A DNA stretch of 64,000 nucleotides, from positions 1,320,501-1,384,500 of the forward strand of contig JAJGOT010000057.1 of the NCBI GenBank assembly GCA_022457155.1, given 5' to 3'. Numbering within the stretch: the first letter of the stretch is position 1; each line of letters starts with the position of its first letter. Both the position numbers and the translations under genes were made by a program. Below are positions 11,993 through 21,800 of this stretch, one piece after another. The notes beneath the pieces were generated by a model. That model worked only from the letters and a program-made list of their open reading frames with translations, ran no database searches and was not told the origin of the DNA. This DNA comes from Cladopsammia gracilis (Eukaryota; Cnidaria; Anthozoa; Scleractinia; Dendrophylliidae).

Positions 11993-12898
11993 GACGAGTA
12001 GACAGCTGTGTACACTCTCCCGCCAAAATGACAAACTTTTGCTTACTTTACTTTTCCATGTTATTTCGCTAAATATCACCAAATATACAAGTTATTGGAT
12101 AAAAAGATTCTACAGAGCAAAACAGATCTAAAAGCCATAGATTGGAGATAAAATGCTAGATTACAAGGATGGAAGTGGATTCGGTACAATTCATCAAATT
12201 TGATTTTGTGACAGGCGGTCAAGAAATCAAAATTGCCATTCGTTAACTTTTTTAGGCGCTATTTCGTCTCTTTGTTGATATTTCTTTACCTTTATCACTA
12301 GTTTGGTGTAATTTTTTCATCGTCATTTCAAGGCAGTAAAGCAAGCTCAAGGCAAACTCCGCCTGGCCATAATCATGAAAACACAATGTATCAGCTGGGA
12401 TACTGTTCGTTTAACGCCCTCCTATTTTGAGTCTCAATATTCGAACTCATTTATAGGTGTGTCTTGCGAATAAACGCCTCAAAATGGATGATTTCAGGCC
12501 TTTTATGTTCTTAAATATACTGTAATGTCAGTATGGCTTACCTTAATTTTCTTTTGCTACTGTGACCGTTTTTTACTGGCGCGAAAAGGGCTTTCAATAT
12601 TTTAAAAGAAATCATTTGTGATTTTATCGCTGCAGAAAGGACGAAATATATTGGGATCTTCTTCGAGAAAGAAAACATCCCACTTTCTCAGTTGTGGAAT
12701 AATAAGCAATCCCTTCGTAATACTTGGAAAAATTGTGGAACTAGAATGCGAAATTGATCAATAGCATTTTCACCATCATGTTCAACATGAAACGAAAAAA
12801 AATTACTTATAGTTGTATGTGATTTAGGGTCTAATCGTATCAATAACAAAATTCTCGATTGTGATTGGTCATCCGCGCGCCTATTTCTCACGTAATTG
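11993..12898. other. Gene-free stretch
   Basis: Nothing convincing was found. The minus frame at 12688-12891 is short and unlike any family I know. Confidence 0.3.
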
Positions 12899-12998
12899 GC
12901 GCGCGGTCACGTGGGTGTCCAATTACAGCTGTCCAATTACAACTTTTGTAATTGGATAGCTGTAATTGGACACCTACGTTGCGCGCGTCAATCAGTTG
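12899..12998. repeat. GC-bounded inverted repeat
   Basis: The sequence is palindromic around 12950. The arms pair gcgcgc, ggtgtccaattacagct and tccaattacaa with their complements ttgtaattgga, agctgtaattggacacc and gcgcgc. The tccaattac unit occurs twice per arm. Confidence 0.7.
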
Positions 12999-13148
12999 TA
13001 CTTGAATGGGTTCCTTTTTGCTGTTTTCCTTCTACTTTCAAACTGATAAAAAATATACTAGACGTTTTTACTACAAAAAAGTCGACATAGACTTTTTAAT
13101 CTCGAATTTTGTTATTGATGCGATTAATTAGTAATTGAACTTCATGTC

Positions 13149-13222
13149 GTACAATTCAGGGGTAATCGTGCTCGTAATTTCAAATCGTCCTCGCGCTACG
13201 CGCTCGGCTGATTTGAAATTAA

Positions 13223-13248
<26 letters not shown>
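13149..13248. repeat. Inverted repeat, GTACAATTCAGGG ends
   Basis: Left end gtacaattcaggggtaatcg pairs with cgattactccctgaattgtac. Inner atttcaaatc pairs with gatttgaaat. A gcgcta/cgcgct centre closes the hairpin. Probably a small foldback element. The next 60 bp (13318-13410) resemble a decayed end of the pogo-like family (ttgactgtatt). Confidence 0.65.
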
Positions 13249-13255
<7 letters not shown>

Positions 13256-13871
13256 AGTCCAATTACTATTACAAATTGGCCAATTGTCTAATCAGTGACC
13301 GCGTCCGCTTACCGTAATAGAGGGCAAGTTTGAAGTAAGTATGGGGAGCGATTTCCGGGAATTTGAGCGCTTAACAGAGGGCCGCTTAATAGAGATTTGA
13401 CTGTATTGGTGACCGAATATCGCCGATATCATAAAAAAAAAAACAGTATAATTAGCTTGAAGGTATAGATCCAATCACCCTGTTGTTCCTTAATTTCTGT
13501 TACTACAACGCAACCACTGTCCGATATAGCTGACTGTCTTTTAAAAAAACCCTGTCATTTTTGACAGCAATAGCTAGGCTTTTTCGTGTACAATTTAATG
13601 AAGCCTAATATAACATATTTCCTCTCATAATGAATTGATTTTGTGTTACCAACCGATGGCTTCAATATTGCAATTTCGATCAGATAGAGTAGTGGGCTTC
13701 CGATAAAAATTAATTAAAAGACTTGTAAAGGAGTGCCCTTATGTCTTAATTTCAAAACGCAACTTGCAACTCTTGCAGACAATTTCATAAGCAATAGAAT
13801 TATGCTGCTTTGTGTTTCACATGCATGCTTTCAGCCACTGAGACGCAATATGCAAGTCAAAACTTTCTGAA

Positions 13872-13940
13872 CGTACGCTAACGATGTAATACGTAGAAGT
13901 TAATCTACATGTAAGCTCGTGAACCTACCATTGGGTGGGG
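13872..13940 (+). repeat. 69-bp exact duplicate, copy 1
   Basis: The sequence from cgtacgctaacgatgtaata to taccattgggtgggg is repeated, apparently without change, at 16205-16273, 2.3 kb away in the same orientation. The flanks differ, so it is a short recent duplication or a conserved end of an unrecognised element. Confidence 0.75.
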
Positions 13941-14439
13941 CCTATTTATGGGAAACGTTTTGTTACACATACCATGGCCTTCGGTTGGACATGAAAACTC
14001 CCATTGAATAAAACAACGACAGTTACATTTTAAACTATGAGAAATAACTTGACACTCTCTCACATTTACGATCTGTTATCACAGACGTTTGGTATTACGT
14101 TGCCGCCAAGAAAAAGAACCGTGTGGTTTTTGTTAATTGGCGGCGACACGTTATCAAGCGGGTGTCTGTGATACATATTGGTAACGTTTTTCTGTATGGA
14201 TTTAACCTATAAAACTGGGGTAATTTCATTCGTCGCCGTGTAACAGAAACAAGGCTGTTGAGCTGAACATCTTCCTTCACAGGTAACATGTATGATCATT
14301 GTTTTTTTCAGCTCCTAACACTAGAAAAGCACAACTCAATCGAGAATGTTTCACAACGAATTCGAAAAAAAATACCGGCTGTTTTCAGGATTTTAAATGC
14401 AGCAGCATCACAGGAAACTACTGCCTAAAATCTCAGTTT
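13941..14439. other. Gene-free stretch
   Basis: No recognised exon. A short inverted repeat around 14090-14180 (cagacgtttggtattacgttgcc against ggtaacg with gtgatac) is weak. Confidence 0.3.
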
Positions 14440-14975
14440 ATTTGAGTGGTCACAATTTGATACCTTGTAAAGCATCAGTGAACTGGTACGGTTGCACAGA
14501 AAAGTACCACTCGCCGTCTGAATAGCTTTTATTTGAATGGTCACACTTTTATACACAGACTCAAAAGTTAGAACCACCTTGTATAGTATAATAAACAGTA
14601 CCACAGGAAAGTACTGCTCAGTAGCTTTCATTTGAATGGTCACACTTTAGGATTTCATCCACAGACTCAAACGTTAGAACCATCTTGTGCAGCATAATAA
14701 ACAGTACCACAGGAAAGTACTGCTCAAAAGCTTTCATTTGAATGGTCACACTGTAGGATTTCATCCACAGACTCAAAAGTTAGAACCACCTTGTGCATCA
14801 TAATAAACAGCACACAAGAAAGTACTGCTCAATAGCTTTCATGTGAATGGTTACACTTTAGGATTTCATCCACAGACTCAAAAGTAAGAACCACCTTGTA
14901 CAGTATAATAAAGACTGAGTACCACAGGGAAGAGCTACTCAATAACTTTCATTCGAATGGTCACGCCGTTTTGGA
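14440..14975 (+). repeat. Satellite-like tandem array, about 105-bp unit
   Basis: About five diverged units have gaatggtcaca-type anchors at 14444, 14535, 14634, 14740, 14845 and 14955, so the period is roughly 91-110 bp. Each unit carries ggatttcatccacagactca, gttagaaccacctt, ataataaacag and ggaaagtactgctca. Single monomers lie at about 556-648 and 838-938, and one in reverse orientation at about 18900-18962. The array is non-coding. Confidence 0.85.
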
Positions 14976-16204
14976 TTTTGTTCCACGTGGACTCAACCTT
15001 ATAGATCACATTAAACCGAGCACCACAATATACTGCTATACCCTGTGTACCAGCTGTAGCAGGCGTAAAAGTGAAAGGAGGGCGATGCGAAGGAATCCGC
15101 AGAACTGTCACATTACACGGCTTGTAGGTTTACTCTGTGAAGGAGGGGTAAAAAAATTGCGGATGACTAATTATATAGGAGGGTCGTAATATGGTGCGCG
15201 AATATTATCGAGGAGTGAATTCCAAAGAAACCCTCATATGCATGCCAGCCAGTAGCGGGCTGAAGTTTGCCATAGTTTACAAATTCTGATACAAATTCTA
15301 AAAAGTTCATCTTGTCGGTTTTAACAATCTTGATAGATTGATTGATTACGTTGTTAACCAAAATGAACTTTTTCACGCTATTCGGGGTGAGGAGTTAAGT
15401 TTGGTTTTCACTAGCGACATGATCAAAAGGATAAGCGGAAGCATAAGAATCTGCGCGCGTCAAGTGCGTCAAGGGCGTCAAGTCATTTCGGGTTATGCTT
15501 TCGCTCATACTTATACTTTATACTTGTACTTATGTCGCTAGTGTAAAGCAGGATTTACAGCATTGAAATTCTAATCCGAGTTATATGTATTGTAATAGTT
15601 ATTAATAATCGTTTTATTATACAAACTATTAAGGCTTTTTCACTCATACGCACCGAAGCGCATAAAACCGTTCATATCAACACAGAACATTATATATGCA
15701 GATATTTCTTTGACGAAATGACGATTTCAATTTGTTTTCTTCACAGTAAATCAGACTTTTTTTGTATTATAGCAAGGCTTGCAAGTAACAAAGTGAGATC
15801 ACTTCAACTTGGTTCTGTAAACTTAGTTTATGTAGTAATGAGTTGAGCCGTGACCCTAAAACGACCTAATCGGTGTTTTTAAGTGCAAATACAGCTCATG
15901 CGACGGACCACAATATTGCAATGCTTTACATTCCTTGAATACACAAACAAACTTCGTCGAAAACAAAAATGCGTCCTTACCTTAAAGGTCCAGTGTCAAG
16001 TATTTTGGTATCATTATAACGAGCCAAAAAACATATTCGTATCAACTGAAACCGGCCTAAAAGTAATGGACCAGTTTTGTTTACAATTACTCAGTATATT
16101 ATTTCACTAAAACTATAAAGTTAGACCTTTAACTGCAGATGGCCAGGATGGAAATGGATTGCAACATGAAAAATTCAGGCAAATGTTTTTTATGTTCTCT
16201 GAAC
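14976..16204. other. Gene-free stretch with an old repeat relative
   Basis: No gene was recognised. An inverted pair at about 15394-15415 and 15528-15545 (cactagcgaca and tgtcgctagtg) marks a small foldback with a tcaagtgcgtcaagggcgtc repeat inside. The 15970-16175 part is a diverged, inverted relative of the element at 6508-6886. Confidence 0.4.
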
Positions 16205-16273
16205 CGTACGCTAACGATGTAATACGTAGAAGTTAATCTACATGTAAGCTCGTGAACCTACCATTGGGTGGGG
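16205..16273 (+). repeat. 69-bp exact duplicate, copy 2
   Basis: This matches 13872-13940 base for base as far as I can read. It lies about 330 bp upstream of the orphan signal-peptide exon at 16605. Confidence 0.75.
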
Positions 16274-16604
16274 TTATTATTAGTTATCTATTGGTTTGGT
16301 TCTCTCTTTGAAAAATCACTGGATATGAATATTTTCTTCTCCCTGTTCTTAGTAGAATATTTAAGAGTCTTTTCCAAAAACCAGTAAAACGTCTCACGAT
16401 AACAAAATTGCTTGAAACAGGAGCTTGTTAGCTCCTGCTTGAAACCATTTCAAAGCAGGTTTCAGGTTTGTTGTACAATTCCTTGTACTGGGACAAACAA
16501 TATTAAGAGGTAATTAACTTAATTTTATTGCACCTTTATCTGATTTTATGTATTTGCCATTTTGATTTATCTACACAGCGGAAGTTGTCAAATATCACTG
16601 CAGA

Positions 16605-16692
16605 ATGCATCAGTTTTTCATCTTCTTATTCTTGGTGTCTCTAACGGGCCTGGCTGTTGCTGCCCCTGGCCATACTTTTCCAGCACCACACG
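16605..16692 (+). CDS. Orphan signal-peptide first exon
   Basis: An ATG opens a frame coding Met-His-Gln-Phe, a hydrophobic core (FFIFLFLVSLTGLAVA), and a likely cleavage after AVAA before PGHTFPAPH. The exon would end in phase 1 at a weak GTTGGT donor (16693). That is the same phase as the first exon of the ShKT-CAP gene 2 kb downstream. This suggests a first exon of another secreted gene, or an alternative or relict first exon of the same locus. A pogo-like element starts almost immediately downstream. No matching second exon was identified. Confidence 0.5.
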
Positions 16693-16699
16693 GTTGGTA

Positions 16700-17238
16700 T
16701 TTTTGTGTTAGCGAACAATGAAGTGCCAACGAAGTATAACGAAGTGCCAAGGGACTGGGAAAATTGGTTCGTTGCTATCGAGGGTTCGTTATATCAAAAA
16801 CCTCGTTATAACGAATTTGATTGCGGAAAAACAACCAAAATGTTCGTTATATCGAGCTATAGTTGATAATTGTTTTGTAACGGTGTTACGTACTTTCGGA
16901 CAAATGTCATACAGGCATTATTATATTAAAATGCCTGTATGAAGCTACAGGACACTATAAATATAACTGCGGCACTGGAAAACTGTACAGGTTATACCTT
17001 TACCCTATTGCACACACTGTTGGTCTGTTCCGCATTCATCTTTTGTCGCGCGTTGAAATGTATTCGTTATATCGGGGTAGATTTTTCGTTTGAGCTGCCG
17101 AAACGAGGATTTCGTTATATCGAGGTTCTGTTCCATAGATTTTACTGTAATTTTGCTGGGCTGGAAAATATCGTTCGTTATACCGAGGACTTCGTTATGT
17201 TGACATGTGTAGAGGTTCGTTAAATCGAGGTTCCACTG
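16700..17238 (-). mobile_element. pogo/Tigger-like non-autonomous element
   Basis: The right end reads gaggttcgttaaatcgaggttccactg followed by TA. Read from the other strand this is a typical CAGTGGAACCTCG terminus of Tc1/mariner (pogo-type) elements. The body repeats variants of ttcgttatatcgagg many times. The left end is unclear and may be truncated against the upstream exon. No transposase frame. Confidence 0.6.
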
Positions 17239-18539
17239 TAGAAGCTGGTCGTAACTGGGGGGGTGTATTATAGCCGAAATAGTGACAGACGTTCAGCGGG
17301 GTTGGCCTCTTTCGCAATTCCTTTCCCAGAACGCGCTCGGCTCTTCGCGCGCTGATTTTTACAAAAGATCATGATCTGAGTTTAATATTAATTGGACCTC
17401 AGCCCAGTTCCCGGGTTAATATAGGAAGCTCTCTAAGACAGACACCGTCCTGTATGTCCGGCACCTCTCTAAGACGGAGATCAATTATTGACTGGTTTGA
17501 CCGAATTTCACTTGTTCGTCTGTAACTAAACTCAGGGGCGGATCTAGGGGAGGGGTGCAGGGGGTGCGCACGTACCCCCCCCCCCCTGAGATGACCTGCA
17601 TCTTTCTAATATAACTAGTATTTTTGTTTACGTCACCCTTCAGTTACGTCATTCCTTAGAGTTGCACCCCCTGGCGGACACCTAATTGTTAAAGGAGGGC
17701 ACCTCTCTAACGGACAGACAGCTAGACCTTGTCTCGAAGCCGGTCCGACTTCGACACAGTTCACTTTAGCTTTATTCATTTCACCATGCAATCCATCATT
17801 TGCAGTTTTTAAAGAACTGAACGACATAAAGTGTCAACTGAATTTTCTCACCACCTAAATACCCTTACACTTAAATCAAGTTGTTTAATACTTCTTATAC
17901 TAGCTACATTTATATGCAATACAACTGAAGCGTGGTGTTCACAATTAACACTTGAGCAACTACTTGAAACTCAAGCCCATGTATGCAAGCGCAAAAATCA
18001 AAGGGCCCGGGTTATTTAAACGAAGCCTAACTTAGACCATGGTTAAGACAATTCGTTGACCTTCACATCTGTTTATAAATGGGTCTTTTCAATGAGATAA
18101 TTGTTTTTCTGGTCTGTGCTATATGCCTTCTGCACGATGTTTACAGTAATCAACTTTTAAATATTTGGGTTGGTGAAATGTAACTGAAATGGAAATTGGT
18201 TTTATTTTAGCATCGTCCAACTCTTCGTTTAAACTGAACCGGCGCAAAACATTTCTTGAATTCGTGCTTGTGTTTCAAAGAGTCGCGTCATATGAAAAAC
18301 TGCTTCATTGATTTTAACGGTTTTCAATTATTATGCTATGTTCGTGCTGTTTATTTTTTATGATGTTAATCCTGTCACTTAAAATGTAAATGATCTAAAA
18401 AGCGTTCTTCTTTCGCGGGTCTATTTTTAAAAATAAACAGAAAGAGATAACAAACTCGTTGATTGGCCCAACTCGGGAAAAGAGTTTTTCAAATAATAAA
18501 CAAAGTTTAAGAAGCAAATCACTGGAAAGTAAAGCTATA
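17239..18539. other. Gene-free stretch
   Basis: A GC-rich piece at 17530-17700 begins caggggcggatctagggg, an end common in hAT-like debris, but no matching right end was found nearby. No exon was recognised. Short poly-C runs are present near 17573-17586. Confidence 0.35.
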
Positions 18540-18699
18540 ACGCTAAATTAGAATATGAATAGCCATGTTTAATTTAGAATTCCTTGATCGTTAAAAAACG
18601 TGATGCACGATATTATACATTTAGTTCAAACTTGAAATCGAGCTGAATACATTGTCAAACAACTGTGTTCACCTCTCGTGATTGAAGAAGAAATTTGCA
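18540..18699 (+). promoter_or_regulatory. Putative 5' region of the ShKT-CAP gene (duplicated)
   Basis: The 160 bases upstream of the first ATG have a recognisable second copy at about 19505-19643, ahead of the duplicate first exon. Shared words include aattagaatatgaatagcc, ttgaaatcga and acaactg. The duplication unit therefore spans promoter or 5' leader as well as coding sequence. No TATA box was identified with confidence. Confidence 0.4.
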
Positions 18700-18808
18700 A
18701 TGGCAAGTTTAAAATCCGTACTTGCGTTGTTCTCGATCATCTTAACATTCCTTCAACATGGCAATGCGGTACCCTTTAAACTTTTCAGTGAGGACTTTAA
18801 TTCTGCTG
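18700..18808 (+). CDS. Exon 1: signal peptide
   Basis: The first ATG begins MASLKSVLALFSIILTFL, a short basic start and a hydrophobic core, with a likely cleavage near HGNA/VP. The exon ends TCTGCTG before the GTGAGT donor, leaving one base (phase 1) that completes Asp with the next exon. Confidence 0.75.
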
Positions 18809-21800
18809 GTGAGTAATATTAGATGATAGAACTTTGTGCTGCACTGATTTCGGTGCACTTTCCGCAAGACACAGTAACTAAGCAAGTGTATCACTATATT
18901 CATGGTTCTAATGTTTACTGTGGATGAAATCCTAAATTAATTCAAAGTGTGAACATTAAATGTTCAAACTTGATGTGGTTTTTAAATTGGCAAGAAGAAT
19001 TTTTCAAAATGAATGTCACCATTATGCTTTTGTACAAGAGAAATGTTTTGTATTATAACGAATTTTGAAAAGGTTTAGTTATCCAATAAGCGAACAGTTG
19101 GAATCGAGGGAATCGAGGCAATTTCCAAGCGTGTAATTCGCTCGCCTCGCTTGGCTCATAAAGCGCGGCCAAACCTGGGCAATTTAGCTTAGGCTAATTA
19201 TGTTTAGCTTGTCTACCGACAAAACATTTTTTACATGAGGCTAGGCCGGCTTTAACTTACTGGGTAAAAAAATATCACTATTTAAAACTAGGAGCCGAAA
19301 AGTCAAACACATAATTTCAATGCCCAGAGTGTCCCTACTGAGTTAGCTGCTAAATTCTCTGACACTTAAATAAAGGTATTCACTCATTCATGTACTCTTT
19401 GTATTATAACACAACAGCATGAGTGACATGAAGTCTTTCAAAACCGCAAACAACTACATTTAAACAATTTGAACCACTCAATAAAGTTCATCGGACGCTA
19501 ATAATAGTTTTTAAATTAGAATATGAATAGCCTTTTAAGCCTTATTTTGCCTTAAGGTTGAGCGACAAAGTTCAAATTTGAAATCGACTCTGTTGATAAA
19601 CAACTGCGTTAACGCAAAGATTTTTTTGAAGAAATCAGTCAAAATGGCGAGGTTCAAAATTTTCGTGCCTTTTCCCATTTTCGTATTTTTCTGCGATTTA
19701 CCAATGCAGTACCTTTCCTATTTAAAAGGAAACTTTAATATGGTAAGATTTACATATTTTAAATATTAGATTGTACATGTTTACATTGAAATTTACTCAT
19801 TTCATCACGGACGCATTATTTCATTTAATATTTTATCTCTGTTTTGTCGTAGACTTGCCTGAGATTTTGGCGGACTCCGCTGGTAAGTTCAGTCTTTGTT
19901 TAAATTTAGTTAATGCATCGCCAGATTTTCTGACTACCGTTATAATTGATTTAAAATTTGCACGTATATGAAGCATATATTTAAATACGCCCGGAGCGCT
20001 CATCTCAAATTTCGCATTTCTGCCTTTTCAACATTTATAAAATGGGCTTAGTTTCGTACAATTTATTATCCTTGACAGTAAATACAGAGTAAATTTAACC
20101 TTCTCTTACCTCATGCATTTTTTTCGAACTTCTTTTCATGGCTGAGAGGCGATGAAATATAATTAGCATATACTGAAACAGTGGATAGCATTATTGGCGC
20201 GCTCTGATTGGCTACTGAAACTCGGAATAGCAAGTGCTGTTCACCCCCCAGCAATTTGCGCGCGAAAATTGTAATCGTTGACAGGAATAAATGATTTAAA
20301 AAGCATCATTTTCGTTATATTATCTCACTGTTTCAATATATACGCTTCGCTTCGCTTCGCGGCTCGGTAAATATCCACCACTACCCACCTCCACTTCGGT
20401 GAATAGTTGTTAATTATTCATACTTTGGCCGCTTCATAATTTTCAACCTAAAAATATAGAAAAAAAAAACCAACAAACAAAAAACGAGTATTTTACAAAG
20501 GTCCCTATCTACCTCCTTATTATATAGTTTCAAGAGATTATAATTGGATTATAATTGGATTATTATTATTATTATTATTACTATTATTATATAATATTAT
20601 ATTGGATTATTATACAATTATTTTCTCTTGATAGTTTACAGAAAGTTACAAGACTGCAAGCTGTCCCTGTGAGCGAAAGAGCCGAGGGGAAACTGGGGGA
20701 GAGGCGGGAGGCGCTCTTCCCTAGCGCCCCTCGGCCGTCGTGTTGTCTTCTTGGACAAGAAACTTTACTCCACATTTCTCTCTCCGCCATGGGTAGTGGG
20801 AGTGGTAATACTTCTAATTGCTTCCTGCTACAGAAACCCGGTAAAGCCCCGGCCATCTGTGGCTCGTGTCCGACATTACCATTTTATATTTCCTCGTTTT
20901 TAGGTTGTAAAGACGACCGTGACTGTAGCTGGATTGTGAAGAACGTAGAAGAAGGAGAAAAGCGAGAAAAGTACTGCAATTACTGGAAACACAAAACAGC
21001 AATCCAACAGTGTCGGAGAACATGCAATTTTTGTAAGCAGTTTGATAAAACCATGCTATACATTCTTTAATGAAAATAAAATGATATGTGTGGAGAGAAT
21101 GGATCTCAGAAAAAGTTCGAGTTCCAGATGGGATTCGAACCCACGACCATTCGTACACTAGTCGGATACTCTCACCACTGAACAACTGGGAACATGGTCG
21201 ATTAATTGTGGGCGATGTGACACAAGGACTGCATCGCGCATGCAAGTCACATTATAAAAACCTCACGGAAAGTCTGGTCTTGTTTCTTAACCGCCACTAC
21301 ATCCTAAAGTTTGGACTTATAGTTATATCGCTCATTTATGATATGGTGATAGAACACCAGAAAAGGTGTCAATACTCGTGTTAATTTTCTTCATTTTGAA
21401 AATTTGCCCCGTCTCTCGCGTTAATTTCCGTTATAGGGAAGATATCAATGACGTCACCAATTGTTATTAATGTGCCAACCAGAGCCTTATTGGCTGCCGA
21501 AACAAAGGGTTCTTTTGTTCCAGTGGTTGGCACATTTGAATAACAAAAATAATGTTTGTAAATAGATATCATCCCTATTCGAAAGAAATTTTCCCGCCAA
21601 TTCGCGTTAATTTCAAAGACCTTATAATAAGGTATAACGATTTTTTCAAACGACAACTGTAGACGGCTAAAAATGCAAATATTAACTTATTATATTTTTG
21701 TATTTCAACAGGTGAAAAAGCTCCAAGCCCTATTGGTAGGAATTGACAAATTTTTTTGTTAGAGCAGTTTTCCCTTGAGTGTCGTAAAACCAAAACTAAA

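Noticed and set aside
20555..20903. N-terminal extension of the ShKT frame starting with poly-Tyr
   Set aside because: The Tyr run is an ATT microsatellite, and a good acceptor at 20901-20903 with phase agreement marks the true exon start.
21085..21235. Candidate functional tRNA gene on the minus strand
   Set aside because: Box A and box B are visible, but the acceptor stem does not pair and a SINE-like tail follows.
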